This document shows positions 53,002-62,491 of a stretch of DNA of 64,000 nucleotides, one piece after another; within the stretch, counting starts at the first letter, position 1, and each line of letters starts with the position of its first letter. The stretch covers positions 29,270 to 93,269 of the forward strand of contig JAJYLG010000005.1 of NCBI GenBank assembly GCA_021787985.1, written 5' to 3'. The notes under the pieces were generated by a model, which ran no database searches, was not told the DNA's origin, and saw only the letters and a program-made list of their open reading frames with translations. The stretch comes from Chloroflexota bacterium. GTDB lineage: Bacteria; Chloroflexota; Dehalococcoidia; DSGV01. The translations under genes and the position numbers were made by a program.

Positions 53002-56000
53002 TCAGCCCGTATAAACGAGTTGCGCGTGCGAGCCGTCCGCGTCCTTCTGGACCTCGATCCAGGCGGGGAAGCTCGCCTTCAGGTCGTCCAGGTGGGTGAC
53101 GACGAGCACCAGATCGAAGTCCGAGGCGATCGCCTGGATCGCTTCGAGGAGCCGCTCCCGACCCTCGGTATCCTGCGTGCCGAAGCCTTCGTCCATCACC
53201 AGCGTCCGCAGCGGCGCCCCGGCCCGGCGCGCCAGCAGACGCGCGAGCGCCACACGCAGCGCCACGTCGACGCGGAACGCCTCCCCGCCGCTGAGCAGCT
53301 CGTACGCGCGCTCACCTCCCTCGTCCGTCACGACGATATCGAGCGCCTCGACGACGCCGCCCTGCCTCGTGGTCCGCTGCGTGCGCAGGTCCACGCGCAG
53401 CCGGCCGCCGGTCAGGCGGTCCAACAGCTCGTTGGCGTGGTTCGTGAGCTCGGGGACGGCGTGCTCGATCAGCAGCGCCTGGATGCCCTTCGGCCCGAAC
53501 GCCTCGGCGAGCTGCAGGTAGACCCCTCCGCGCCGCCGAGTTCGCTCCAGTCGTCCCTCCGCGTCACGCAGCCGCGCGACCGCCTCCTTTGCCAGCTCGA
53601 GCCGCTCGCGTGCCGCCGCCTCGGCCGCGCCGGCCCGGCCGGCCTGTTCCTCCGCGTCACGAAGGCCCTGCTGCGCCGTGTCGAAGGCGGCCTGCGCCTC
53701 GGCAAGCGGGGCGACGGCCTCCTCGAGCTCGCGCACACCGGCCTCGGCCTGCGCCATGTCCGATCCGAGCCGGGCGAGGGCCCCCTGGCGGTCCGCCAGC
53801 AGCCGCTCCAGGTCCGGCAAGCGTGCGGCCGCTATCTCGGCGGCGCGCACCTCCGCCTCAACCGAGACCATGCGCTCCACGGCAGCGGTCGCCGCCTCGA
53901 CCTCGGCCGGATCGAACGCCAGCTCGGCCAGCGCGCGCTCGACGCCAGCCCGTGCCGCGACCTCTGCTGCGGCGTATTGCTCTTCGAGCTGCTCCTCGGC
54001 TGCGGCGACCGCTGCACGGCGCGCATCGACCTGGTCGGCACGCTCACCGGCCGCGCGCAGCTCCTCCTGCAAACGCGCCCGCCGGCCTTCCAGCCGCACC
54101 TGCATCTCGTCAGCCTCTGCCAGATCCGTCACCGCACGCTCGAGCAGCGCCCGCTCCGCCTCGACGCCGGCGAGCTCCTGGGCCTGCGCGGTCAGCTCCG
54201 CCCGCCGAGCGAGGGCGGTATCAAGCTCCTCCAGCCGCCTGACGACGACGCCGACTCGTGCGCGCGCCTCTCGCACCTGGGGATGATCCTCGAGCGGCGG
54301 CGTGGCCGCGGCCTCGGCAGCCAGGCGTTCGGCCTCCAGTTGGGCAGCACGGACAGCGTCCAGGCGCTGGCGGGCGCGTGTCTCCTCTTCGACCGCCATC
54401 CGCACGCGCTCGTTGCCCGACGCCGCTTCGCGCTGGGAATCGGAGTCGAGATGACCCGCCTCGCGTTCGGCAGCGGTCGCCGCGTCCGTCGCGTCGCGCG
54501 CCACTGCCGTCGCGCGTTCCCGCTCGCGTTGCCACTCGCCGCGCACGTGCTGCAGGCCCTCGGGCCCCAGCTCGTTGCGGCAGAGCGGGCAACGGCCACC
54601 CTCGACCCCGGCGAGCTCCTGCAGCCGGCGCGCCGCGTCGCGCGCCCCCGCCTCCGCCGCTCTTGCGCGCTGGCCTTCCGAGGCGGCACGCTCGCGCGCG
54701 TCCTGTATCGCCGCGCCCAGGCGGGCGACCACCTCGTCGCGAGCCTTCTCAGCCGAACGCCGGGCGTCGAGCGCGGCCTGCAGCGCTGCCGCGACCGCGG
54801 GCAGCTCGGCGGCTGCCGTCTGCGCTGCCTCCAGCCGGCGGGCGCGCTCGTCGAGCTCGCCTCGCAACCGTGCCAGGGCTTCCTGCAGTAAGCCCTCGGC
54901 CGCCGCGAGCTCGCGCGCGTCCTCCGCGTGCTCGCGTTCCAGGCCCTGCAGCCGCGCCAACGCGTCGCGCACGGCCAGCAGCTCCCGCCAACGCTCCTCG
55001 ACCGCCTGGCGCGCGCCCAGCCCCGCTGCCAGCCCTTCCTTCCGCTCCCGGACCTTCTCGGCCTCGCGCTCCGTGTCGTCCAGCTCACGACGCCGTTCCT
55101 CGGCCTGCGCCGCGGCCTCTTCCGCCTCACGCAGCGCTCGCCGCAGGCTATCCGTCTCGAACGCGTGCTGCCGTCGCCGCGCGTCGAGCAGCTCTTGCGC
55201 GTGCAGGGCCTCGCGCGCCAGCTCCGCGGCACTCTGCTCGCGGCGGCGCGCGTCCTCGAGCCGGCGGCGCGCCTCTTCGAGCTGCGCCGCGCGCGCCCGC
55301 AGATCGGGCAGGGTGTCCGCGGCGGCGCGCGCGTCGTGTGCCTCCGCCTCGGCGGCGGCCACCGCTCGCACGGCTTCGTCGCGCCGAACGGCGAGCGCCG
55401 CCAGCGCCGAGCGCGCGGCGGTGAGCTGTCCCGCCAGCGCGCGCAGCCGCTCGACCTCACTGCCACACGCTTCCCGTTCCGCGCGCGCCTCCTCCAGGGC
55501 TGCGCGCGCCCGCTCTGCATCGCGCCCCGCATCAGCGGCGCCACCGGCCAGGTCCGGCTCGCGCGCCGCCTGTTCGCGGAAGCCGACAGCCTCGCCTTCG
55601 AGCCGCTGCACCTCATCCTCCAGGTCCCGAGCCCGCCCGCGTGCCCGCTGCTCGAGCCGCTCGTAGCGGTCGAGCCGCAGGATCGCGGCCAGCACACGAC
55701 GCCGCTCGCGCGGATCGGTGCGTGTGAACTTATCCGACTTGCCCTGCAGCAGCAGCGCCGAGTTCACGAAAGTGTCGTAGTCCAGGCGCAGCACCCGCCG
55801 GATCGCCCGTTCCGTCTCGTCGATGGTGCTTCCCGGCAGGGCGGTCCAGCCGCCGGCGCCGTCCGCGACCATGAACTCCAGCGTCGTCGCGCCGGCCGTC
55901 TTCGCCCGTCCGCGCCGGTGTTTGCGCACGACCCGGTACCGCTGGCCGCCCGAGCGGAACTCGAGATCCACCAGCATCTCCTCGGAGCCGTGCCGCACCA

Positions 56001-56187
56001 GCTCGTCGGCCCGGCGTGCGCCCAGCCGCGACGCGCCGAAGAGCGCCCAGGTCATCGCGTCGATGAGCGTGCTCTTGCCGTGGCCGTTCGGGCCGACCAG
56101 GCAGGCGACGTGCACCCCGCCCAGTTCGAGCGCGTCGAGCTCGCGGTAGGAGAGGAAGTTGCGCAACGCCAGCCGCTCGGGAACCAC
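53002..56187 (-). CDS. sbcC: SbcC nuclease ATPase subunit (Rad50-like)
   Basis: 1061 residues. The N-terminus has Walker A GPNGHGKST at 32-40 after RLALRNFLSYREL. Long Ala/Arg/Glu-rich coiled coils flank a zinc hook CPLC near residue 530, and the C-terminal ABC signature and Walker B blocks (ELLSGGEAFRVDVALRVALA; LRTLVMDEGFGTQD) complete the ATPase. It acts with SbcD at DNA hairpins and double-strand ends. The start is GTG at 56187, 6 bp after the sbcD stop. Confidence 0.96.
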   Translation of the reverse strand: MVPERLALRNFLSYRELDALELGGVHVACLVGPNGHGKSTLIDAMTWALFGASRLGARRADELVRHGSEEMLVDLEFRSGGQRYRVVRKHRRGRAKTAGATTLEFMVADGAGGWTALPGSTIDETERAIRRVLRLDYDTFVNSALLLQGKSDKFTRTDPRERRRVLAAILRLDRYERLEQRARGRARDLEDEVQRLEGEAVGFREQAAREPDLAGGAADAGRDAERARAALEEARAEREACGSEVERLRALAGQLTAARSALAALAVRRDEAVRAVAAAEAEAHDARAAADTLPDLRARAAQLEEARRRLEDARRREQSAAELAREALHAQELLDARRRQHAFETDSLRRALREAEEAAAQAEERRRELDDTEREAEKVRERKEGLAAGLGARQAVEERWRELLAVRDALARLQGLEREHAEDARELAAAEGLLQEALARLRGELDERARRLEAAQTAAAELPAVAAALQAALDARRSAEKARDEVVARLGAAIQDARERAASEGQRARAAEAGARDAARRLQELAGVEGGRCPLCRNELGPEGLQHVRGEWQRERERATAVARDATDAATAAEREAGHLDSDSQREAASGNERVRMAVEEETRARQRLDAVRAAQLEAERLAAEAAATPPLEDHPQVREARARVGVVVRRLEELDTALARRAELTAQAQELAGVEAERALLERAVTDLAEADEMQVRLEGRRARLQEELRAAGERADQVDARRAAVAAAEEQLEEQYAAAEVAARAGVERALAELAFDPAEVEAATAAVERMVSVEAEVRAAEIAAARLPDLERLLADRQGALARLGSDMAQAEAGVRELEEAVAPLAEAQAAFDTAQQGLRDAEEQAGRAGAAEAAARERLELAKEAVARLRDAEGRLERTRRRGGVYLQLAEAFGPKGIQALLIEHAVPELTNHANELLDRLTGGRLRVDLRTQRTTRQGGVVEALDIVVTDEGGERAYELLSGGEAFRVDVALRVALARLLARRAGAPLRTLVMDEGFGTQDTEGRERLLEAIQAIASDFDLVLVVTHLDDLKASFPAWIEVQKDADGSHAQLVYTG

Positions 56188-56193
56188 GGAGCG

Positions 56194-57444
56194 TCAGCCC
56201 TCCTCGATCCCGGCGAGGTCGGCCTCGTCAAGGAGCCCTTGCGCAGCGCGCTCCAGCTCCTCGCGCGCCTCGCTGGGGACGCGGTGCTCGTCGAAGTACA
56301 GCCTCAGCAGGTCGAGCGGCCCCAGCGCCTCCACGGAGCCGTCCACGGCCACGCGCGTGCGAGCGGCGTCGACGAGCACGACCTGGATGCGCGCGTGGTG
56401 GGCGCGCGCCAGCTCTGCGTCGAGGGCGGCGGATCGCAGGGCGCGCTGCTGATCGGCGCGGAGCTCCACGACGACGCGGACGATGGCGTCCTCGATGCCG
56501 GCGCGCCGCAGGCGCTCCACCACCTCGTCAGTGGGGTCCTGGGCGGATGGCGTGACCTTGACCGTGACGAAGCGCCGCGCCATGACCTCCACGAGCTCGT
56601 GCGAGACGCAGCGCTCGCCCTGCGGCAGGGCCGGATCGAGCTCGACCACCACGAAGCCCTTGGGATCCTTCTCTTCGCCGAAGTCCACCCGCTGCATCGA
56701 GCCGGCGTAGACCACCGGCGGCCGCTCGCGCAGCACCTGGTAGGGATGGTGATGGCCGAGCGCCACGTAGTCGTACTCGCGCAGCGCCACCGTCTCCGGG
56801 AAGAAGACGGGAAACTGACCTACGACCATGGACGATTCCGACGCGGTGCGGACGTTGCGCACATCCATGGCGAGATGCGCCGTCAGCACGGCCGGAAGCG
56901 CGGGGTCGATGCGCGACGCCTCGGCCCGGAGCTGCTGACGGATCAGGTCGGAAACGATCTCGTTCACCTGCACGATCGACTTGCCGCGGTAGTCCTCGCG
57001 GGTCAGGAGCTGCGCCGGCGTGGGCCACGGCACCCCGGTGACCTGCAGCGGCCCGGAGCGCGTCTGCAACACCTGCGTGCCGAGGCGATCGCCGACGTGC
57101 ACGTTTTCGACGGCGAGGGTCGGGAAGATCTCGAGCGCATGCGCGCGGTGCAGCGCGGCCGGGACATCATGGTTGCCGACAAGCAGGTAGACGGGGATTC
57201 CCGCCGCGGCAATGCGCGCCACCCGGCGGGCGAACTCGCGCTGGTGCGTCTGCGACGGCTCGCGCGACTTGTAGGCGTCGCCGGCGAAGATGACCGCGTC
57301 GACTTGGCGCGCCAGCGCCTGCTCGGCCAGCTCATCGAACGCGCGCAGGAAGTCCTGCAATCGCGTGTTGAGACCGGTCTCCGGGTCGGGTCGGCCGTAG
57401 CTCTCGACGCCAATGTGGAGGTCGGCGAAGTGCAGCAGCCTCAC
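56194..57444 (-). CDS. sbcD: SbcD nuclease subunit (Mre11-like)
   Basis: 416 residues. Metallophosphoesterase signatures: FADLHIGVES (D-x-H), VIFAGDAYKSR (GD), LVGNHDVPAAL (GNHD), VLTAHLAMDVR and ALGHHHPYQVL. It forms an operon with sbcC, with glyS 16 bp upstream. The start is GTG at 57444 without a clear ribosome binding site. Its C-terminal about 130 residues carry the capping and coiled-coil-binding region. Confidence 0.95.
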   Translation of the reverse strand: MRLLHFADLHIGVESYGRPDPETGLNTRLQDFLRAFDELAEQALARQVDAVIFAGDAYKSREPSQTHQREFARRVARIAAAGIPVYLLVGNHDVPAALHRAHALEIFPTLAVENVHVGDRLGTQVLQTRSGPLQVTGVPWPTPAQLLTREDYRGKSIVQVNEIVSDLIRQQLRAEASRIDPALPAVLTAHLAMDVRNVRTASESSMVVGQFPVFFPETVALREYDYVALGHHHPYQVLRERPPVVYAGSMQRVDFGEEKDPKGFVVVELDPALPQGERCVSHELVEVMARRFVTVKVTPSAQDPTDEVVERLRRAGIEDAIVRVVVELRADQQRALRSAALDAELARAHHARIQVVLVDAARTRVAVDGSVEALGPLDLLRLYFDEHRVPSEAREELERAAQGLLDEADLAGIEEG

Positions 57445-57460
57445 GGCGCGACGACGGGCA

Positions 57461-58777
57461 TCAGAGGTCGGGAAGCATCGCCCGCAGCCGCCCCACCAGC
57501 TCGGCGATCGGCACGCGGACCTGCTCCATCGAGTCGCGCTCGCGGATGGTCACCGCGTGGTCCTCGAGCGAGTCGAAGTCGACGGTAACGCAGTACGGGG
57601 TGCCGATCTCGTCCTGTCGCCGGTAACGCCGCCCGATGCTCTGGGCGTCGTCGTATTGCGCCTGGAAGTGCGGACGCAGCAACGCGTGCACCTCGCGCGC
57701 CGGCGGCACCAGCTTCTCGTTGCGCGAGAGAGGCAGCACGGCCACGGTGACCGGCGCCATGCGCGGATGGAAACGCAGCACGACCCGCTTCTCGCCCCGC
57801 TCGTCCACCTCCTCATCGTAGGCGTCGCACAGCAGCGCGAGCGCAATGCGGTCCACGCCGACCGCGGGCTCGACGACGTAGGGCGTGATGTGTTCGTTCG
57901 TTTCCTCGTCGAAGTAGGTCAACGCGCGGCCGCTGTAGCTGGCATGCGCCTTGAGGTCGTAATCGGTGCGGTCGGCGATGCCTTCCAGCTCACTCCAGCC
58001 CATCGGGTAACGGTACTGGATGTCGGTGGTGCCGACCGAGTAATGGGCCAGCTCCTCCTTCGGGTACTCGTACAAGCGCAGGTTCTCGGCCTTGATGCCG
58101 ATGCGGCCGTACCAGCGCATGCGCTCGTTGCGCCAGTGGTCATACCACTCCAGGTCGGTGCCCGGCTTGACGAAGTACTCCATCTCCATCTGCTCGAACT
58201 CACGCGTCCGAAAGATGAAGCTGCCGGTGGTGATCTCGTTGCGGAACGAGCGGCCGATCTGCGCGATGCCAAACGGTAGCTTGCGCCGCATCGATTGCTG
58301 GACGCTCTCGAAGTTGACGAACATCCCCTGTGCCGTCTCGGGGCGCAAGTAGGCGGCCGCGGCATCCTCCTCGACGGGGCCGACGAACGTCTTGAACATC
58401 AGGTTGAACTGGCGCACTTCCGTGAAGCTGTCGGCGGCGCCGCAGCTCGGGCAGACGTTGCCCTCTACGTGGTCGGCGCGAAAACGCTGCTTGCAGGCGC
58501 GGCAATCGACAAGTGGGTCGGTGAAGTGCGAGACGTGGCCCGAGGCCTCCCAGACGCGCGGGCTGGTGATGATCGCGGCCTCGATGGGGACGATGTCGTC
58601 GCGCTCCTGGACCATCGCCTTCCACCAGGCCTCGCGGATGTTGCGCTTGAGGAACGTGCCGAGCGGGCCGTAGTCGAAAGTGCTTCCGAAGCCGCCGTAG
58701 ATCTCGGCGCTCGGGTACGCGAAGCCGCGACGCTTGCAAAGGGAGACGATCGTCTCCAGATCGACGGGACGGTCCAC
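57461..58777 (-). CDS. glyS: glycyl-tRNA synthetase (class II, dimeric)
   Basis: 438 residues. It has [26 protein letters not shown] (read in parts, class II motif 1 region), [13 protein letters not shown] and GRSFRNEIT (motif 2), and [19 protein letters not shown] (motif 3). It is the alpha2, eukaryote-like type used by many bacteria. A zinc-type Cys set ([16 protein letters not shown]) is in the insertion. GTG at 58777 is chosen because AGGAGG is 5 nt upstream; longer in-frame starts have no similarity. A TATCGT box at 58877-58882 implies a leader of about 90 nt. Confidence 0.95.
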   Translation of the reverse strand: MDRPVDLETIVSLCKRRGFAYPSAEIYGGFGSTFDYGPLGTFLKRNIREAWWKAMVQERDDIVPIEAAIITSPRVWEASGHVSHFTDPLVDCRACKQRFRADHVEGNVCPSCGAADSFTEVRQFNLMFKTFVGPVEEDAAAAYLRPETAQGMFVNFESVQQSMRRKLPFGIAQIGRSFRNEITTGSFIFRTREFEQMEMEYFVKPGTDLEWYDHWRNERMRWYGRIGIKAENLRLYEYPKEELAHYSVGTTDIQYRYPMGWSELEGIADRTDYDLKAHASYSGRALTYFDEETNEHITPYVVEPAVGVDRIALALLCDAYDEEVDERGEKRVVLRFHPRMAPVTVAVLPLSRNEKLVPPAREVHALLRPHFQAQYDDAQSIGRRYRRQDEIGTPYCVTVDFDSLEDHAVTIRERDSMEQVRVPIAELVGRLRAMLPDL

Positions 58778-59037
58778 CACAGCCTCCTGCACGAGCCCTG
58801 CGCGGGGCGGCACGCCGATGCCGCGGCCACGGTCGAGGGCCGGCCATCGGGAAAGGGCGCGCGTTGACGTGTCCTCACGATAGCAACGGCCGCGGGCAGG
58901 CTCAATGCGAGCGGCGCCTGGCCGCCTGCTTGCGCAGCCCGCCACACGGCGCGACGCATATTGACGCGCGGAGTGCCTACGGTCCAGTGTGACCGCCTGG
59001 CCGCCCTCGGCAGATGCCAGACGATGAGGAGCGCGCG

Positions 59038-61368
59038 ATGCTCACGAAGTCCGTCTCCATCACGCTACTGCTGATCACGCTGGCGGCCGTCCTCGCCGTG
59101 GCTGGCCATTCACGCGACGCGTCGACCGCTCGGGCCGCGGGCGTGGGACTCCAGGAGGCGCCACTGCCACCCGAGCTGCGACCCGTACTCCACGACTTGC
59201 GCCCGCTGAGGCCGATGGACGGTGCGCCGGCGCAGCTCGCGGCGGCGAACACCCGCCGGGTGTCCAAGTCGACGATCTTCGGCAGCGACGATCGCGTTCG
59301 AGTCGGCGATACGACGGCCCCCGGATGGCGCTCTGTCGCGCTCCTGGAGCTCTTCGACGATACCGACACCCTCCAGGCACTGTGTTCGGGCGCCCTGCTC
59401 GGCCCAGGCGTGGTCCTGACCGCCGCCCACTGCGTCGAGCCGGAGGACGGCTCCACCGTCGCCAGCGTACGGGTCGTGCCAGGCCGGACCGGATCGAGCG
59501 CTCCGTTCGGGGTGGCATGGGCGCGCGGGTCGGGGGTGCCACACGGCTGGCGGACCACGGTCAATCCGATCCAGCGCGCGTCCTACGACTTTGCCCTCGT
59601 GTATCTGGATGGCGACCCCTTCCATGGCCGCACCGCGCCGTACCTGCCGCTGGTGGCCGGCACCGACTCGTACTTCCAGCCGACGCGTTTCCCGCTGACC
59701 ACAGCCGGCTACCCGGGCGACAAGGACGGCTCGATGTGGGCCACCAGCACCAGCGACTACGTCATGACGGATTTCCTCCTGCTATCCCCGATGGACCAAT
59801 GGGAGGGGCAGAGCGGGTCGCCGATCTGGTCGCCGGATGGCGTCGTCAGCGTAGTCTCCAGCGGAAACCCGCAGTATCGTTGCCCGGACGACGGTTGCGC
59901 TTCCGGCCCGCCCGTCAACTTCTCGCCACGGTTTACGCAATCGGTCGTGAGCGCGCTCCAGGAGTGGTGCCGGGCCGAGGGATGCGCCATTCAGGCCCGT
60001 GTGCTCGGCGGGACACCCACGCCCACAGCGTCGCCCAGCCCTTCGCCGACGAGGACCCCGACCGCGACGGCCACCCCCTCACCTACGCCTCCTCCCGCGC
60101 CGCCGGCGGCCGTCACGCGTCTCGTCCGCGACCGCACGCGGCAGTGCATCCCGGAGCACCCCGATCTCCAGCGCCAATGCGACCCGGCGCGCCAGGCGCT
60201 GTGGGACAACCGGCACGGCGAGCTGGGCGCCTGGCTCCAGGCGCAAGGCAAGCCCGCCGGCTTCCTCGACGTGATCGTCGCCTACCTTCGGATGCACGCG
60301 GACGGCGGCGACCTCGACGTCATCTCCCGCCTGACCAAGCAGCTCGCATGGCCGAACGTGCGCACGGTGGCCGTCGGTCTGTCCTCGGACCCGGGACAGG
60401 AATACGTGGAGATCCAGGACGTCGGCGGCGCCAGCACGAACGCGGCCGGACTGCAGGTGCTCGACGCCAACGGCCAGCACGTCTTCACCCTCGCGCAGAC
60501 GCTCGCTCCGGACCAGGCGTGCCGCGTCTACACGCGCCAGGCCGGTCAGGTGGACGCCTGCGTGGGCGGCTGGAACCGGTACAACGCGACGACGCTCTGG
60601 CCGGCGGGCGGAGCGTGGATCCGCCAGTATTACCCGGCGCTGAGCCTGGAGGCGGACCGCTGGTACTACCGCGCATCGCCCGGCGGGGCGCCCGCGCCAA
60701 CGCCTTCGCCCTCCCCAAGCCCCCCAGCCACACCCTCGCCCACCGTTACGCCGCCGACCCCCACGGCGACCCCGTCTTCGACACCCGCACCGGCCGTCAT
60801 GACGACCCGCCACTCCACCTGGCACGTCGATTCCATCGGCGCGCTGTGGGTGGTCGGCGAGGTCTACAACGGCCTGAACCGGCCGATTGGCTACGTCCAA
60901 GTGACCGCCAACCTCTATTCGGCGTCCGGGCAGCTCCTGGCGACGGACTTCGGATTCGCCGGGCTCACGACGATGCCACCGCACGGCGATGCTCCCTACG
61001 CGGTCCTGGTCAGCACTGCGCCACACGGCGTGGACCACGTCACTGTCAGCGTCACTGATTACACCGATCCCCCATTCGACAAGCCCGTCGTCGGCCTGCG
61101 GGCGACGATCACCAACGTATACACCGACTCAATCGGTTTCCGGCACGTCGTCGGCACCGTGGCCAACAGCTCCTCATTCACGTACGACTACGTGCAGCCG
61201 TACGTCGCCCTGTACGCGGCGAGCGGCGACGTGGTCAGCGTCGCCTTTGCGTTCACCCAGCCAACCACCCTGCGCCCGGGCCAGACAGGAACGTTCGACG
61301 TCTCCGCGAGCGCGAGCGGCGCGGCGGTCGCGAGCCAGCGCGTGTGGGTCGATGCCGACTACCACTGA
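59038..61368 (+). CDS. secreted serine protease with lamin-tail and FxLYD-type C-terminal domains
   Basis: 776 residues. The signal peptide is [23 protein letters not shown]. The trypsin/V8-like protease has the catalytic His in LTAAHC (about residue 130), Asp in SYDFALVYL (about 183) and Ser in GQSGSPIW (about 257). A Pro/Thr/Ser-rich linker (about 323-355), a Cys-containing helical segment, and a lamin-tail-like domain ([28 protein letters not shown], about 440-540) follow. After a second Pro-rich linker, two FxLYD-like repeats (about 590-680 and 690-776) finish the chain. ATG at 59038 has GAGGAG upstream. A surface- or matrix-associated role is inferred. Confidence 0.82.
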   Translation: MLTKSVSITLLLITLAAVLAVAGHSRDASTARAAGVGLQEAPLPPELRPVLHDLRPLRPMDGAPAQLAAANTRRVSKSTIFGSDDRVRVGDTTAPGWRSVALLELFDDTDTLQALCSGALLGPGVVLTAAHCVEPEDGSTVASVRVVPGRTGSSAPFGVAWARGSGVPHGWRTTVNPIQRASYDFALVYLDGDPFHGRTAPYLPLVAGTDSYFQPTRFPLTTAGYPGDKDGSMWATSTSDYVMTDFLLLSPMDQWEGQSGSPIWSPDGVVSVVSSGNPQYRCPDDGCASGPPVNFSPRFTQSVVSALQEWCRAEGCAIQARVLGGTPTPTASPSPSPTRTPTATATPSPTPPPAPPAAVTRLVRDRTRQCIPEHPDLQRQCDPARQALWDNRHGELGAWLQAQGKPAGFLDVIVAYLRMHADGGDLDVISRLTKQLAWPNVRTVAVGLSSDPGQEYVEIQDVGGASTNAAGLQVLDANGQHVFTLAQTLAPDQACRVYTRQAGQVDACVGGWNRYNATTLWPAGGAWIRQYYPALSLEADRWYYRASPGGAPAPTPSPSPSPPATPSPTVTPPTPTATPSSTPAPAVMTTRHSTWHVDSIGALWVVGEVYNGLNRPIGYVQVTANLYSASGQLLATDFGFAGLTTMPPHGDAPYAVLVSTAPHGVDHVTVSVTDYTDPPFDKPVVGLRATITNVYTDSIGFRHVVGTVANSSSFTYDYVQPYVALYAASGDVVSVAFAFTQPTTLRPGQTGTFDVSASASGAAVASQRVWVDADYH

Positions 61369-61438
61369 GATTTGAGATCCGACCGGCCACGTGCGCGGGT
61401 GAGCGGGGCCGAAGCGCCTCGCCCGCCGCCCGCGACGC

Positions 61439-61444
61439 TACACT
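61439..61444 (+). promoter_or_regulatory. -10 box of the phosphoesterase, leaderless layout
   Basis: TACACT, six bases, then GTG at 61451. Confidence 0.6.
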
Positions 61445-61450
61445 TGGATC

Positions 61451-62032
61451 GTGCGCATCGGTCTGATCTCGGACACCCACATCCCCGAGGCGCGGCCCGA
61501 GCTGTGGCCGCAGGTCTTCGACGCGTTTCGCAACGTCGACGCGATCCTGCACGCCGGCGACATCCACGACCTGGCCGTGATCGACCGGCTCGCCGAGCTC
61601 GCTCCCACGTTCGCGGCCCGCGGCAACGGCGACGACGGCTCCGGCGGCCGGCCAGTCCAGCCCAACGACTCGCGGCTGCGCGACGCGTGGGTGCTCGAGC
61701 TCGCTGGGCTGCGCATCGGCATGACCCACGCCGTGCCCATCCCCGAGATCCCGCCGCACCACACCCTCGAGCGCACGCTGCGGCGCTGCTTCGGCGATGC
61801 CAAGCTCGACGTGCTGGTCTACGGCGACACGCACGTCGAAGCGGTCGATCGGGTCGACGGGCTGCTATGCGTCAACCCGGGGTCGCCCACCTACCCGCAC
61901 AACCTGAACGTGCAGCTCGGCACGATCGGCTTCCTCGACATCCGCCACGGCGCGGCCGAGGCCACGATCTGGCAGCTCACGGACGAGCGCATCATCGAGT
62001 TCGACTGGTCACGCTGGCCGCGACCCTGGTAG
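61451..62032 (+). CDS. YfcE/MJ0936-type metallophosphoesterase
   Basis: 193 residues. It has GLISDTHIPEA (D-x-H), ILHAGDIHDLAVIDRL (GD), RGNGDDG (GN), THAVPIPEIP, VYGDTHVEAVDRVDG and VNPGSPTYPHN: the complete metal-binding signature set. Members hydrolyse phosphodiesters such as cyclic nucleotides; the substrate here is unknown. The leaderless start is GTG 61451. The neighbouring c-di-AMP receptor makes a link to cyclic-nucleotide turnover conceivable. Confidence 0.88.
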   Translation: MRIGLISDTHIPEARPELWPQVFDAFRNVDAILHAGDIHDLAVIDRLAELAPTFAARGNGDDGSGGRPVQPNDSRLRDAWVLELAGLRIGMTHAVPIPEIPPHHTLERTLRRCFGDAKLDVLVYGDTHVEAVDRVDGLLCVNPGSPTYPHNLNVQLGTIGFLDIRHGAAEATIWQLTDERIIEFDWSRWPRPW

Positions 62033-62104
62033 CGCCGCACGCCCCGCGGCCGTCCGCGACACGCCGCCGCTCCGCGCGCTTTGACCACCGGATCGCGACG
62101 CGCC

Positions 62105-62110
62105 TACCAT
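62105..62110 (+). promoter_or_regulatory. -10 box of the darA-like gene
   Basis: TACCAT; predicted start of transcription about 25 nt before the ATG at 62142, leaving room for GGAGG at 62132-62136. Confidence 0.4.
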
Positions 62111-62141
62111 GGGCAGAACCAACCCCGCCCGGGAGGTCCGG

Positions 62142-62486
62142 ATGGACGAGCGGGTCGACCGCCTGCTCATCATCATCGCCGACGATGCAGACGCCGGCGC
62201 GCTGATGGAAGAGCTCGCACGGGCGGACCTTGCATCGACCAAGATCGGGAGCACCGGCGGCTTCCTCCGCCGCGGCAACAGCACGGTGCTTTGCGGCCTG
62301 CCCCACGGGCGCGTCGAGACCGCCCTCGGCGTCGTGCGCCGCACCTGCACCGCGCGCACCGAGCTGGTGCCGGTGCAGTCGCTGCCGGTCGCCCTCGAGC
62401 CGGTACCCACGACCGAGCTCATCCCGGTGCGCGCGGGCGGGGCCGTGGTGTTCGTCCTGGAAGTCGAACGATTCGAGAAGAGCTGA
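62142..62486 (+). CDS. cyclic di-AMP receptor, DarA/PstA (DUF970) family
   Basis: 114 residues. The PII-like fold signature is ADDADAGALMEELARADL and then TKIGSTGGFLRRGNSTVLCG (residues about 30-50), matching Firmicute PstA/DarA proteins that bind c-di-AMP through this T/B-loop. The C-terminal strands are GGAVVFVLEVERFEKS. ATG 62142 has GGAGG 5 nt upstream. A diadenylate cyclase is not in the window, so the ligand is inferred from family alone. The HD-GYP gene is convergent, 5 bp away. Confidence 0.85.
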   Translation: MDERVDRLLIIIADDADAGALMEELARADLASTKIGSTGGFLRRGNSTVLCGLPHGRVETALGVVRRTCTARTELVPVQSLPVALEPVPTTELIPVRAGGAVVFVLEVERFEKS

Positions 62487-62491
62487 CCTGG

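Noticed and set aside
52999..54891. A 630-codon open frame on the plus strand
   Set aside because: Antisense to the sbcC C-terminal half; no family match and atypical Arg/Leu-rich composition.
54928..57588. An 886-codon open frame on the plus strand
   Set aside because: It is the antisense of sbcC and sbcD, whose Walker A, zinc hook and phosphoesterase motifs are all in place on the minus strand.
58778..58900. Leader of glyS as a possible T-box
   Set aside because: The predicted leader is only about 90 nt, too short for a T-box, and no stem-I or antiterminator pattern is visible.
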